Positions 7,357-16,322 are shown, counted from the first letter of the stretch. The stretch is DNA of 64,000 nt from Paenibacillus sp. GP183 (GCF_900104695.1 NZ_FNSW01000001.1:2294001-2358000), one strand, 5' to 3'. Notes: generated from the letters alone by a model not told the origin. Numbers and translations are program-made.

Positions 7357-9018
7357 TTAGAGTTTTTTCAACCAGAAGTTGTCCTTTGCTTTTTGTTGTA
7401 GGAATCCATCCTGCCAAATATCTGTTACCGATAATCCATCCCAATGAGTATCTCCCATGCCGCGTCGAAAACGCCAACGATAATGATCATACAAAGATTT
7501 GATATTAACTGCATAAGATATTGCTAAATCTCGATCATTTTCAATGATGACCAAGTTCTCGTCGTTTTGGGCACTAGCTTTCGAACCCATATTGTGAGAA
7601 CCGGTTATTACGACAGGATGACTACTTAAGGGATCGATCACAATGACTTTGCTGTGAATAATGGCATGTCCAATACCACCAGGTGCCTTAAATTGATTGG
7701 CTTTTATTTCATTCGCAAAATAAGCACCTGCTTCTGAAACTCCATTTGGGAGGATAACTTGAAAATTGGAAGGGATGTAATTGCCACCATGGGTTAAGGA
7801 AATTGTTTTATCACTATTCTCCAAATCCTGATTAACTACACCACGGATATACAGTGGGATAAGTCTGGCCCTTTCGATTACATCATCGAGCAAAGTTCCT
7901 TTTTGAAGAGAACCGGGGTTAAATTGCAGGAAAAGAATGCCTTCTTTGGCGTTTTGAATAAACCTTGAAGCATAAGTCATTTCTTCTTGATGAGGAGTCG
8001 GGGTAAAATAAATGCTTACCTTGTTTTTACCAACCATCTCTGTTTTTACTTCCGCATTGGCATTCTTCAAATCAGTAGTTTCTTCATTTCCCGCCTGAGC
8101 CAATCGGTCCCATTGATCACGGAAAATTTGAGCGGTTTCGGAATCCTTGATTAAAATAGCGTTGTTCGCCTGTGTACATAATCCAGTTGTTGACCAATTT
8201 GTGCTGCCCGTCCAAACGGAAACAGGATTCTGCTGAATATCACAGATGACCATGAATTTGTTGTGTCCTAAATGAGGGGCCCTTAACATTCGGTCGCGTA
8301 CATCCACGTTATTTTGTTTAAGTCTTACTCGAGCAGCGGCATTTTCATCGGACCCCGACGATGCAGATCCATTAGCTAAAACAACGTGAGCACGATTTCC
8401 GAATTCGCAAAGTGCTTCAATTAACTGAGGGTCATTCAATTCAAACACCGCGATATAAACATGACCGCCATTGATTCGCGTCGTATTGAGTAATTGGATA
8501 AGTTCTTGACCCAAACGCCCTGAAAGAAATTTACGGACAGCAGAGTCCAAATTTTGCAGTTTTTCCTTTAATACTTTCACGGGTGGTTCGCTCGACCCAT
8601 CAATTTGGCGGGCAATCCATTGGCTCATGACGATGCCACGATTAAAAAAAACTGATAGTACGGCTTTTTGTTGATCATTACTTATCGTAATGATGTCCGA
8701 CCAATTACTAGCGAGATGGTTTTGCGGCTCTAAATCGTCTTTCGTACCATACATTGGAACGACTTGATATTGAAGTGAATCACCAGGGTTCACGTCATAA
8801 TCAAACCAGGAAAACTCTTGAATCGGCCATACATCGCTCGGCTTTTTTATTCCAGACGGATTCGATTCTCCAGAAAATCCAACATGATTGGCGACAATTT
8901 CTTCATATCCATTAATTTTTCGATGAAGGGCAAAACCAAGACAGTCAGCCAATTTATCCTCTATTGACCACAACACATATGAACAATCACCATTTGCGTA
9001 TACCACTAGTTTCATCAT
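7357..9018 (-). CDS. Phospholipase D-like (HKD) protein
   Basis: A 553-residue protein with two HKD half-sites: HNKFMVICD near residue 253 followed by TGSTNWSTTG, and HSKVIVIDPLSS near residue 452 followed by TGSHNMGSKA. This is the pattern of PLD-superfamily phosphodiesterases; members include lipases, nucleases and phosphatidyl transferases. The first ~130 residues look like a beta-rich domain (fibronectin-like) and there is no signal peptide. The second half-site has HxK with a nearby D, so both sites look intact. Substrate unknown. Start ATG-ATG with GGAGGGC upstream. Largest array gene on this flank. Confidence 0.85.
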   Translation of the reverse strand: MMKLVVYANGDCSYVLWSIEDKLADCLGFALHRKINGYEEIVANHVGFSGESNPSGIKKPSDVWPIQEFSWFDYDVNPGDSLQYQVVPMYGTKDDLEPQNHLASNWSDIITISNDQQKAVLSVFFNRGIVMSQWIARQIDGSSEPPVKVLKEKLQNLDSAVRKFLSGRLGQELIQLLNTTRINGGHVYIAVFELNDPQLIEALCEFGNRAHVVLANGSASSGSDENAAARVRLKQNNVDVRDRMLRAPHLGHNKFMVICDIQQNPVSVWTGSTNWSTTGLCTQANNAILIKDSETAQIFRDQWDRLAQAGNEETTDLKNANAEVKTEMVGKNKVSIYFTPTPHQEEMTYASRFIQNAKEGILFLQFNPGSLQKGTLLDDVIERARLIPLYIRGVVNQDLENSDKTISLTHGGNYIPSNFQVILPNGVSEAGAYFANEIKANQFKAPGGIGHAIIHSKVIVIDPLSSHPVVITGSHNMGSKASAQNDENLVIIENDRDLAISYAVNIKSLYDHYRWRFRRGMGDTHWDGLSVTDIWQDGFLQQKAKDNFWLKKL

Positions 9019-9096
9019 TGCCCTCCTTTCTGATTACATCCCAAATGAAAATTCGGTAATTGCATCTCTATACCTTTTATTATTACTTATGATTAC

Positions 9097-9177
9097 TGTC
9101 CGTTGGCACAGCAGACCACAGAGTTTATCACCAGCTGCCTGCTTGATCTTTGTTATGGAGCTATCGTTCTCCGTTTG
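9097..9177 (-). repeat. Cassette site 9 (long AGCAGG type)
   Basis: Starts TGTCCGTTGGCACAGCAG at 9097 and ends GCTATCGTTCTCCGTTTG. Nearly identical in its middle to sites at 14372, 19645 and 28478. Confidence 0.85.
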
Positions 9178-9215
9178 TTTAATGAGTTTTTGCTTCGATC
9201 GTCGTTGTTTCTTGA

Positions 9216-9887
9216 TCAGTACATTAATGATAACAATTGATTTAATGAATCTATTTGGTATTGCGGCTTATCATATCCTTCAACCCACGGATGGATGCCA
9301 CGTATCCAGACTGGAGTTATTCCAGCAGAAGATGAACCAAGGATATCATTGACTGGATGGTCGCCGATGTACCAAGTGTCAGAAGCATTGACATTTATTT
9401 CTCCAAGTGCAATAGCAAAAATTTTCTCATCTGGTTTCTTAACGTTCACTGATTCAGAAATAATAATGGTACTTAGATATTCACGAATACCTAATGCATC
9501 TATCTTTCTATTCTGAGAAATAGAGCCGCCATTTGTAATAATTCCAAGCATAATGCCTAGTGATTTTAGGTTGTCTAACACCTCGTACATGCCAGTTATT
9601 GCGGTACTACAAAGAGGAAATGTTGAAGCCCAATGCTCATTAATTCGGGAAGTTTCAGGAGGCTTATATGCCCAAGGAAGCTCCTCTGTTAGTTGAGCAA
9701 AAACCTCCTCCCTTGATCGATATCCATTTCCGTCAGCAATCTTCAATAATTGATATATCTCTTCAGGAGATGTGACACTTAAATAATTATCAAAACTCTC
9801 AAGAAATGCATAACTATACTTCATAAGTGATTGGCTTCTATCGGTCAAGGTTTCATCAAGGTCAAAAAGAATTGCCTTAGGTACCAT
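9216..9887 (-). CDS. HAD-superfamily hydrolase
   Basis: A 223-residue HAD phosphatase with motif I DLDETLTD (residues 9-16), motif II ITNGG near residue 118, a Lys before DEKIF (KKPDEKIF, motif III) and motif IV IGDHPVNDI. All catalytic positions are present. Such proteins dephosphorylate small metabolites; the substrate is not evident. The start ATG follows GGGAGGAGTTAATGA. Single-gene cassette between sites 9 and 10. Confidence 0.9.
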   Translation of the reverse strand: MVPKAILFDLDETLTDRSQSLMKYSYAFLESFDNYLSVTSPEEIYQLLKIADGNGYRSREEVFAQLTEELPWAYKPPETSRINEHWASTFPLCSTAITGMYEVLDNLKSLGIMLGIITNGGSISQNRKIDALGIREYLSTIIISESVNVKKPDEKIFAIALGEINVNASDTWYIGDHPVNDILGSSSAGITPVWIRGIHPWVEGYDKPQYQIDSLNQLLSLMY

Positions 9888-9971
9888 TCATTAACTCCTC
9901 CCGAATGTGTACAAGACTGTATAACGTCATGTTTCTCCATTTTAACATAGCTTCCATTTATTTTGCATTTC

Positions 9972-10043
9972 TGCCCGTTAGTGGGAAAAGGACTGCCACC
10001 CGGCAGCCCTTCGCTGTTCAACTATCGATATCCGTTAGTTCAA
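9972..10043 (-). repeat. Cassette site 10
   Basis: Left box TGCCCGTTAGTGG at 9972; stem GGACTGCC/GGCAGCCC; right box TTCAACTATCGATATCCGTT then AGTTCAA. It follows the tiny gene split by the insertion sequence. Confidence 0.9.
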
Positions 10044-10118
10044 TGATATATCATCTTAGATATTTTTATTATTTTTTTACAGACTAGGCACCATGTACCC
10101 ATTTTGATATATGAGGAG

Positions 10119-10125
10119 GCCAATG
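10119..10125. repeat. Target site duplication, left copy
   Basis: GCCAATG here and at 12775-12781 flank the insertion sequence exactly. Confidence 0.9.
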
Positions 10126-10139
10126 TGCGTATTCCGGTG

Positions 10140-10309
10140 ACATCCGGACACCCATTCCGGCAACATCCGGACAGCGTTCCGGTAACATCCGGACAGCATT
10201 CCGGTAACATCCGGACAGCGTTCCGGTAACATCCGGACAGCATTCCGGTAATATCCGGACAGCGTTCCGGTAACATCCGGACACTCATTCCGGAATGATC
10301 CGGACACCT
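10140..10309. repeat. Seven 22-base repeats in the IS left end
   Basis: Units of ACATCCGGACAGCGTTCCGG plus TA (alternating GCG and GCA at the centre) repeat about seven times. Each unit holds inverted ATCCGG and CCGG pieces. They are probably transposase binding sites. Confidence 0.9.
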
Positions 10310-10367
10310 TGTCGAGTTATGAAAATAACAGGTACTCTTTAATCAGACAGATTAAGGAGGCCAATCG

Positions 10368-11903
10368 ATGAGGAGGATGGAAATGTTAAAGGCAAGAGAG
10401 ATTTTAAGATTAAAACATGAGATTGGCCTTTCCCTGAGAGAAATAGGACAAGCCTGCAATTGCGGAAAGTCCTCGGTTTCCGAAACGTTAGCCCGGGCTG
10501 AAAAAGCAGGACTTACATGGCCAATCGAGCTTACAGATAAGCAACTGATGTCCGCTTTGTATCCCCCCGTAGAAAGCAAGACACTCCCCCTCGAACCAGA
10601 TATGGATTACGTATTTAACGAAATGAAGAAAAAAAACGTCACGCTAATGTTGCTATGGGAAGAGTACAAGAAAAAGAATCCCGCCGGGATCATGTATAGC
10701 CAATTCTGTGAACGCTACAGGAACTTTAAAAAACACAATAAGATTTCCATGCACAAAGAACACAAAGCTGGCGAGGAAGTCGAGGTCGACTGGGCAGGAG
10801 ACACTATGTCCTACGTCGATCCAAGCACAGGAGAAATAAAGAAGGCCTACCTCTTTGTGGCCGTTCTACCGGCAAGTGCTTATCCTTTTGTTTATGCGTA
10901 TGGAGACCAGAAAACGCCAAATTGGATCGATGCACATGTGCGGACCTTTGAATATTTCGGTGGCGTTCCGAAAGTAACGATTCCCGACAACACCAAGACG
11001 GCTGTGATTAAATCCGATCTGGTCGACCCTGTCCTAAACAAGAGCTACAACGAAATGGCCCGACATTACAGAACAACCCTTGTTCCTGCAAGGGCAGGTA
11101 GACCGAAGGATAAGGCGGCAGATGAGAATATGGTAGGCATCGTGTCAAGAAGAATCATCGCTGCCCTGAGAAACACGCAGTTTTTCAGCCTCTATGAGAT
11201 CAATCAAGCCCTGTCGGAAGAATTAGTAAAGTTGATCCTTCGGCCCTTTCAGAAGATGCAAGGCAATCGATTGACGGCCTTTGAACAGATAGATAAACCC
11301 TGCTTACAGCCCCTGCCTGCCACAAAGTACGAATATTCCGACTGGCGAGAAGGCAAGATTCAGTTCAATTACCATATTGAATATGACCGTTTCTTTTACA
11401 GTGTTCATTACGCTTATGTCAACCAATCCTGTTCCGTACGAGCGACTACCAGAGTGGTAGAAGTCTATGTCGGCAATGAAAGGATCGCTGCCTACCCAAG
11501 AAATTATAACGCATCAAAAAGGTATACAACGCTACCGGAACATATGCCTGAGGAACACAAAGCGGTATCCGGATGGAGCTCAGAGCGTTTCCTGTCATGG
11601 GCAGAGAAAACAGGACCCCATACACGTGAGCTGATCAAACAATTGTTGGAGAGCCGGGAATATCCCATGCAGACCTATAGGGCTTGTATGGGAATTATGC
11701 GGTTCGGCAAAAGCTATTCTGCCGAAATTATGGAACGTGCCAGCCGGGATGCACTGGATAAGAATACCTGCTCTTTTAAATATTTCAGTATGATCCTCAA
11801 ACAATTGACGGTACGAGTTACAACCATCAGCGATGAAAAAATCATCCAACATGACAATGTACGGGGAAGCAGTGCTTACACAGGGGGTGGTTTCCGTGCT
11901 TAA
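10368..11903 (+). CDS. istA: IS21-family transposase IstA
   Basis: A 511-residue DDE transposase. N-terminal helix-turn-helix LSLREIGQACNCGKSSVSET (residues 24-43), then the catalytic core: first Asp in EVEVDWAGDTMSYVD, second Asp in VPKVTIPDNTK, Glu in KDKAADENMVG. It acts with the IstB ATPase in transposition. The ATG at 10368 follows AAGGAGGCCAATCG. Its 3' end overlaps istB. GC content is clearly higher than in the neighbouring cassette genes, which fits a separate arrival. Confidence 0.95.
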   Translation: MRRMEMLKAREILRLKHEIGLSLREIGQACNCGKSSVSETLARAEKAGLTWPIELTDKQLMSALYPPVESKTLPLEPDMDYVFNEMKKKNVTLMLLWEEYKKKNPAGIMYSQFCERYRNFKKHNKISMHKEHKAGEEVEVDWAGDTMSYVDPSTGEIKKAYLFVAVLPASAYPFVYAYGDQKTPNWIDAHVRTFEYFGGVPKVTIPDNTKTAVIKSDLVDPVLNKSYNEMARHYRTTLVPARAGRPKDKAADENMVGIVSRRIIAALRNTQFFSLYEINQALSEELVKLILRPFQKMQGNRLTAFEQIDKPCLQPLPATKYEYSDWREGKIQFNYHIEYDRFFYSVHYAYVNQSCSVRATTRVVEVYVGNERIAAYPRNYNASKRYTTLPEHMPEEHKAVSGWSSERFLSWAEKTGPHTRELIKQLLESREYPMQTYRACMGIMRFGKSYSAEIMERASRDALDKNTCSFKYFSMILKQLTVRVTTISDEKIIQHDNVRGSSAYTGGGFRA

Positions 11904-12663
11904 TAACCCCACCATTGAAAAGTTAAAAGATATGAAACTCAAGGTTATGGCTCAAATGCTGGACGAATCTGACGCCTCTTGGAGAGAACTCTCCTTTGAA
12001 GAACGACTCGGCATCATGGTGGAAAAAGAATGGCTATCGAGAAAGAACGCCAGAATTAAAAGGCAATTATACAGTGCTTCTCTAGGGTTGAATGCATGCC
12101 TGGAGGATATCGATTATGCCGCCGATCGGACCATCGATAAAAAGACCATACAAACTCTGGCCACTTGTGCTTTTATGGAGCAGAAACTGAACATTGTGAT
12201 CACCGGGAAAACAGGAAGCGGCAAATCTTACCTTGCATGTGCGTTCGGAAATAACGCTTGCCGAAAAGGGTATACCGTCAAATACTACAGAATCCCTGAA
12301 CTCCTTATTGAAATCCAAGCGGCTAAAATCGAACACCGGTACACAGCATTTATGAAGCAACTGCAAGGTGTGAAGTTGCTGATCCTGGATGACATCGGCC
12401 TTAAGGCATACACCTTAGAAGAAAGTCGTGACATCCTGGAAATAACGGAGAGTCGGTATAACAAAGCATCCACATTGATCGCAGGGCAGATGGCCCACTC
12501 GAAATGGTATGAATTATTCCCGGATCCAACGACAGCTGACGCCATAATGGACCGAATTATCCACAACTCATATGTCTTATCGTTGGATTCAAAGAAATCC
12601 ATGCGGGAAGTGATGGCCGAAAAAACAATAAAATCTATTGAAAACAATACTGCATTATCGTAA
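11896..12663 (+). CDS. istB: IS21-family helper ATPase IstB
   Basis: AAA+ ATPase with Walker A TGKTGSGKSYLACAFG near residue 105 and Walker B KLLILDDIGL, matching IstB over its full length. I place the start at GTG 11896 (VLNNPTIEKLKDM) behind GGGGGTGGTTTCC; it overlaps the end of istA by eight bases, suggesting coupled translation. The open frame extends upstream to 11833 but inside istA. IstB selects target DNA and stimulates IstA. Confidence 0.94.
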   Translation: MLNNPTIEKLKDMKLKVMAQMLDESDASWRELSFEERLGIMVEKEWLSRKNARIKRQLYSASLGLNACLEDIDYAADRTIDKKTIQTLATCAFMEQKLNIVITGKTGSGKSYLACAFGNNACRKGYTVKYYRIPELLIEIQAAKIEHRYTAFMKQLQGVKLLILDDIGLKAYTLEESRDILEITESRYNKASTLIAGQMAHSKWYELFPDPTTADAIMDRIIHNSYVLSLDSKKSMREVMAEKTIKSIENNTALS

Positions 12664-12682
12664 GATCAAATCACTCGACAAA

Positions 12683-12774
12683 GTGTCCGGATGTTTCCGG
12701 TTTAGTGTCCGGATGTTTCCGGTTTAGTGTCCGGATACTTCCGGAATCGCCGTCCGGATCAGCCGGAATACGCA
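12683..12774. repeat. Right-end repeats of the IS21 element
   Basis: Three copies of GTGTCCGGATGTTTCCGG (last diverged) followed by the terminal inverted repeat ending at 12774. Confidence 0.85.
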
Positions 12775-12910
12775 GCCAATGATCAGTGTCAGCAATATCG
12801 TCAGCTTGAAAGAACGTTTCAGTAATGAGTTCTCCCTCCTGTAAAAAATTCAGCATTCATCCATTTCGTAGTCAAACGTAATATTTCCACAATCATCAGT
12901 GATTCATTCA

Positions 12911-12949
12911 TAAAATAAAAAGACTGCACCAAGTGAACTTAGTGCAGCC
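12911..12949 (-). terminator. Intrinsic terminator
   Basis: On the minus strand a stem CTGCACTAAG/CTTGGTGCAG with a four-base loop is followed by a run of T residues. It closes the small membrane protein gene at 12969. Confidence 0.85.
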
Positions 12950-12968
12950 TGTGACACGGGCGATAACA

Positions 12969-13148
12969 TTACGTGAAAAGCGAACGCACAGCGTGGAAAA
13001 TGAGTAAGCCGCCAAAAACAATCATAGAGACAGTACCAATAATGTGAAGGATTGGGTTCAGACCTGATAAAACTGTTCCTGGTAATGAGGATAGAACCAG
13101 GGCATACCCGCCTACAACCCCGCCCATATAGGCCATAAACTTATTCAT
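12969..13148 (-). CDS. Small hydrophobic membrane protein, 59 aa
   Basis: Reads MNKFMAYMGGVVGGYALVLS followed by a second hydrophobic stretch (HIIGTVSMIVFGGLLIFHAV) and a short basic tail. Two membrane spans are likely. The ATG at 13148 follows GAGGTGAGAGACG, and a strong terminator follows the stop, so the gene is credible despite its size. No family is recognised. No cassette site follows it directly. Confidence 0.75.
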   Translation of the reverse strand: MNKFMAYMGGVVGGYALVLSSLPGTVLSGLNPILHIIGTVSMIVFGGLLIFHAVRSLFT

Positions 13149-13288
13149 CGTCTCTCACCTCTTATTATGGTATACAACCATCGTATGTTTAAGAGGTTCC
13201 TAATGTTCTGGGTGTGTCCCGATTTTGTGCAAGTAATCGTCGAAAGCATGGAATTTCGGTATATCGCTGAAGTTCTACATCATTATCC

Positions 13289-13351
13289 TGCCAGTTAGCG
13301 TATTACATAAAAAACGAGCAACCGCTATTCAACTATCGTATCCATTAGTTG
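13289..13351 (-). repeat. Cassette site 11
   Basis: Left box TGCCAGTTAGCG at 13289; short loop GAGCAACCGC; right box TTCAACTATCGTATCCATTA then GTTGAA. It lies just past the stop of the gene at 13362. Confidence 0.8.
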
Positions 13352-13361
13352 AAAAACTTCT

Positions 13362-13805
13362 TTAGGAAACATTATTATGTTCCCCTTTATTTTTTACATT
13401 CCAATTTAGTAGGGCATCCAATCCAAGTAACACATGGAAATAAATTAGTGAAACCAACGGGAAAAACGTCGCTTGCGGGTAAAAAAGAGTCGAATGTGGA
13501 TTACTACTTTTAAGCCAACTAATGATCACTGGCAGACAACCCGTGAAGGTATATATTATAAACTTAAAAAAATACCCTTTCCTATTGAACAACCCGAAAG
13601 TCTTTGTGATTTGGTCAATTCCAATAGACAACCAAATAACCACAATCAAATTCAATGCCAAGGAAATGAGCACACCCAAAAAATACTCTTTTTCAAATCC
13701 AAAAGGTCTTGCTGGATCACGAAAAAAATACGTTAAGAATGCGGCATAAAATCCTACCAGAAATGGCGATAGTAACGACGCAATGACACGTAATCCAATT
13801 TTCAT
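13362..13805 (-). CDS. Four-span membrane protein of unknown function
   Basis: Start chosen at ATG 13805 (MKIGLRVIASLLSPFL) after AAAGGGGCAAATAGAC; the longer frame to 13850 runs into the neighbouring cassette site. Hydrophobic segments near residues 5-30, 42-65, 80-100 and 110-135 suggest four spans. The loop FRDPARPFGFEKEYF is polar. No family is recognised. Single-gene cassette between sites 11 and 12. Confidence 0.7.
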   Translation of the reverse strand: MKIGLRVIASLLSPFLVGFYAAFLTYFFRDPARPFGFEKEYFLGVLISLALNLIVVIWLSIGIDQITKTFGLFNRKGYFFKFIIYTFTGCLPVIISWLKSSNPHSTLFYPQATFFPLVSLIYFHVLLGLDALLNWNVKNKGEHNNVS

Positions 13806-13828
13806 GTCTATTTGCCCCTTTCTAAGCT

Positions 13829-13879
13829 CTGCCCATTCAGTCAGGGGCAAGCTCCTCCATTATCGTTCTCCGTTAGCCT
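13829..13879 (-). repeat. Cassette site 12 (partly degraded)
   Basis: Left box reduced to CTGCCCATTCAGTC; stem piece GCAAGCTCCTCC of the GGAGCTTGC type; right box ATTATCGTTCTCCGTTAG. Confidence 0.75.
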
Positions 13880-13910
13880 GTCTTCTTCTCCTGATAAAAT
13901 CTTAACCCCT

Positions 13911-14270
13911 TCAATCCTTTTTGCTTTTTACTTTTACTGTAAAGATGCTCAATACAATGGTAAGAATCACAAATGTCCAAAAACCATGAATTTCAAATCC
14001 CGTTAAATATTTATTAAGAAGCCATAACTTTATTGGTGTCAACACAAGCGAAGCTACGACTAACAATGGAGTCGTTAAACAACCAATCCCAATTACAATG
14101 GAAATCATTGAAACTGTTAATAAAAAACCGTAAATGAAACTGATAACAAACATAAGCACTGTTGCAAGTATCAATGTTTTTGTATCCGATATGGATATAT
14201 ACTGATTGAAGTATTGACTCCCAAACCAAAAAACAAAAAATGTAACCAGTATGTTGAGTATGTTTCTCAA
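13911..14270 (-). CDS. Four-span membrane protein, holin/phage-family-like in size
   Basis: A 119-residue very hydrophobic protein with four segments and a basic tail KVKSKKD. It starts at TTG 14270 with AAGGAGGACTGTA upstream, a strong ribosome site that decides the start. Its layout resembles small phage-holin-family or YvlD-type membrane proteins, but no diagnostic motif is visible. Single-gene cassette. Confidence 0.7.
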   Translation of the reverse strand: MRNILNILVTFFVFWFGSQYFNQYISISDTKTLILATVLMFVISFIYGFLLTVSMISIVIGIGCLTTPLLVVASLVLTPIKLWLLNKYLTGFEIHGFWTFVILTIVLSIFTVKVKSKKD

Positions 14271-14371
14271 ATACAGTCCTCCTTGCTTTCTACTGATACA
14301 TACTGACCACGATATCTTTATTGAATTTCACCATTTAATACTTCTTTATAAAATTCCAAACACTTCTTACC

Positions 14372-14454
14372 TGCCCGTTGGCACAGCAGGCCACCGTTTA
14401 TCACCGGCAGCCTGCTTGATCTTTGTTATGGAGCTATCGTTATCCGTTAGTTGA
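14372..14454 (-). repeat. Cassette site 13 (long AGCAGG type)
   Basis: Left box TGCCCGTTGGCACAGCAGGC at 14372; stem GCAGGC/GCCTGC; right box GCTATCGTTATCCGTTAG then TTGAA. Confidence 0.9.
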
Positions 14455-14486
14455 AAAACTATTTCAACTTGGTAAATAGTCAGTGA

Positions 14487-14972
14487 TTACTTATGCTTTA
14501 TCGGGAAATGTAACAAAAAAACTGCCTTTCCTCGTTCTAACGGTGAGTGGACTGTCGAATACAACTCGAACCCGTAAGTTCCGGCTTGTTCATACTCTGA
14601 ATTATTAATCCATTCATACAACTCCCCGTAAGCATCACCGGCTCTATCGATGTCTCCTTGGTATTCTAAAACAGCATAGGTCGCATTAGGAAGTTCGTAT
14701 GAGATCATACCTACTGGCGGCTCTACATAAGGACTAACTTCTACACCAGCTATCCAAGTAAATAGGTCAGTATCAGGATTGTAATTTGGCGGATCGATGA
14801 AAAGTCCATATGTATTTGGAAGACCAACAACACCGCTCACCTCTTCTAGTCTTTCATTAAACGATTGTTGGAACTTCGGAATTATCTGGTGTTCTCTTGT
14901 ATCTTGCAACAAAGTTTCAAGCTTCATTCCAATGATACGGGAGTGTTCTCTTTCAATAATTCTTATAGCCAT
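14487..14972 (-). CDS. GyrI-like / AraC effector-binding-domain protein
   Basis: A 161-residue stand-alone effector-binding protein. The order of features fits the GyrI-like family: an N-terminal IIEREHSRIIGMKLET strand, a central WIAGVEVSP strand, and a C-terminal segment with Glu near GYGFELYSTVH. Such domains bind small hydrophobic molecules or, in SbmC/GyrI, affect DNA gyrase. No DNA-binding domain is attached. The ATG follows CTAGGAGGTCGTTGGG, a textbook site. Single-gene cassette between sites 13 and 14. Confidence 0.85.
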   Translation of the reverse strand: MAIRIIEREHSRIIGMKLETLLQDTREHQIIPKFQQSFNERLEEVSGVVGLPNTYGLFIDPPNYNPDTDLFTWIAGVEVSPYVEPPVGMISYELPNATYAVLEYQGDIDRAGDAYGELYEWINNSEYEQAGTYGFELYSTVHSPLERGKAVFLLHFPIKHK

Positions 14973-15070
14973 CCCAACGACCTCCTAGATAAGTTATATT
15001 ATTGCCCTTGTACTTTCTCCAAGGAAGTCAAAATCCCCTCTTTTTGGGAGTTGGTTTTGTTCAGCAATTC

Positions 15071-15138
15071 TGCCCGTTACTTCAATGAATTAGAGGAGCT
15101 ACTAAACTGCAAGCTCCTTCACTATTGTTCTTCGTTAA
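15071..15138 (-). repeat. Cassette site 14
   Basis: Left box TGCCCGTTACTTCAA at 15071; stem GAGGAGCT/AGCTCCTT; right box CACTATTGTTCTTCGTTAA. Confidence 0.85.
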
Positions 15139-15160
15139 GGAAATTAAGGAACCCGAATTT

Positions 15161-15696
15161 TTAATATAAAAATGGAATTAGTCTCCACGTTTTATGTTGA
15201 AATTGTCTGTATTTTTCTCCGAATTTTGAAATAAGGGTTTGTTCTTCAACATTTATGCGATAAGAATATGCAATGAAAAACAAAACAATGTTGATTCCTA
15301 CGGCTGTCAATGATGATGTGGAAATTGCGAACCCTAAATAAGTAAGAAATGTCCCCAAATAACCTGGGTGACGAATATATTGGTACCATCCACTCTGAAC
15401 TATCGAGTGTTCACCCTGAACTCCTATATTCCTACTGTAAAAACGACCGAGATTTTTCATCGACGAATACCTAATCCGAACACCTAATAAGCCAATAATA
15501 ATCCCTATATACAGTAATGAATTAACTTGATTAGTAGAAAAAAAATGAATCAATGATGGAATTATGACCATCCATGTCAACATTGCTCCAATTAAGATAC
15601 TTGAACCACGATTTTGTTTTTCTTCTTTATCGGAGTCCTTCTATAAAATTCCAACAGAAAATAAATAACTATGGGCAAATAACCCAATGAAAACAT
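15161..15696 (-). pseudogene. Isoprenylcysteine carboxyl methyltransferase-family protein, frameshifted
   Basis: The C-terminal 140 residues contain the family signature: GWYQYIRHPGYLGTFLTYLG and the closing EEQTLISKFGEKYRQFQHK. The ATG at 15696 (GGAGGTGAATATT before it) opens MFSLGYLPIVIYFLLEF, but that frame ends after about 33 codons; the downstream frame starts with KEEKQNRGSSILIGAMLT. A one-base change near 15640 separates them. These proteins methylate membrane-linked or small substrates with SAM. It is either a real frameshift or a sequencing slip. The gene at 15731 lies upstream with no cassette site between them. Confidence 0.75.
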
Positions 15697-15730
15697 AATA
15701 TTCACCTCCATACATCAGTGTAAGACCTTT

Positions 15731-16234
15731 TTATGGAAAGGTCATTAGCCCCTTATCAGGTGGATTTGCTTTTTTAACAAGTTTACCACCATCAAAATGT
15801 CGACCGTAAGTTTTTACAAAGGTAGTGAATTCCTCAGAAGCAGGAAGCTGCCCCTGATGCTCCCACGTTAAAAAATAGGACTGCACTTTTCCGCTATAAA
15901 ATACCCAGCTAAAAAATCTTCGAGCAAAATTGTGGAAGCCTCTTGTCCTGAATTGATTCATACGCTTACCATCTATCCAAACAGTCGTTGTTTGCCCAAT
16001 TCCTCCTTGCATTTGACCAGTTAACTCCGCATATAGCAGGTCTTCATTTTTGGTCATTGATTTCATAATGAATCGAGTTAAAATCCCATTTATAATCAAG
16101 CGTGGAATATTGAAAAATTCACCTCTTGTAACAGAAATAATTGCACCTGGTGGCAACACTATATTTCTATCTCCCAAAGTAAATGTGGCTCCGTACTTAT
16201 TATTGGGGTCTTCATGTTTTGTCCATGTTTTCAA
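15731..16234 (-). CDS. Hypothetical protein, 167 aa
   Basis: Start set at TTG 16234 (LKTWTKHEDPNNKYG) because AGGAGGAGTTTTA lies just upstream; the open frame to 16255 lacks support. The protein is basic and beta-rich (VWIDGKRMNQFRTRGFHNFA, then SWVFYSGKVQSYFLTWEHQG). No signal peptide. I do not recognise it. It shares a cassette with the frameshifted methyltransferase downstream, 34 bases apart, making a two-gene unit. Confidence 0.65.
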   Translation of the reverse strand: MKTWTKHEDPNNKYGATFTLGDRNIVLPPGAIISVTRGEFFNIPRLIINGILTRFIMKSMTKNEDLLYAELTGQMQGGIGQTTTVWIDGKRMNQFRTRGFHNFARRFFSWVFYSGKVQSYFLTWEHQGQLPASEEFTTFVKTYGRHFDGGKLVKKANPPDKGLMTFP

Positions 16235-16322
16235 TAAAACTCCTCCTGATTTCAAATTAGTTATTTATATTCCTTTAGGAAGTGAACCAATTCTGACATA
16301 TTTTTTTTAAATCACAGTATAC

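Larger units (their letters stand above)
10126..12774 (+). mobile_element. IS21-family insertion sequence, complete (2649 bp)
   Basis: The element starts TGCGTATTCCGG and ends CCGGAATACGCA, giving 12-base perfect terminal inverted repeats, and is flanked by 7-base direct duplications GCCAATG. It carries istA and istB in overlapping frames, as IS21 members do. The left end has an array of 22-base repeats and the right end three related 20-21-base repeats; IS21 ends normally carry a few such transposase-binding repeats. Both genes are intact, so the element may be active. It has inserted into a tiny cassette gene. Confidence 0.93.
10077..12822 (-). pseudogene. Tiny membrane-peptide gene split by the IS21-family element
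   Basis: Removing the insertion and one 7-base duplication joins two minus-strand pieces into a frame reading KRSFKLTILLTLIIGLLIYQ then NGYMVPSL and stop at 10077. It would make a single-span peptide of about 29 residues. The only sensible start is a CTG at 12822, 11 bases after GGAGGG; a CTG start is unusual, so the gene is tentative. It sits where a cassette gene is expected, directly upstream of site 10. Confidence 0.4.

Noticed and set aside
10040-10307. Three overlapping minus-strand ORFs rich in CPDVTG-type repeats
   Set aside because: They are translations of the IS terminal repeats in all three frames and have no ribosome sites.
10140-10309. Regular 22-base repeats that look like a CRISPR array
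   Set aside because: There are no unique spacers; the units abut, contain inverted CCGG pieces, and lie at the end of an IS21 element with matching repeats at its other end.
12671-12856. Minus-strand ORF spanning the right end of the IS
   Set aside because: It crosses the IS boundary and reads terminal repeats; the more sensible frame is the one restored when the IS is removed.
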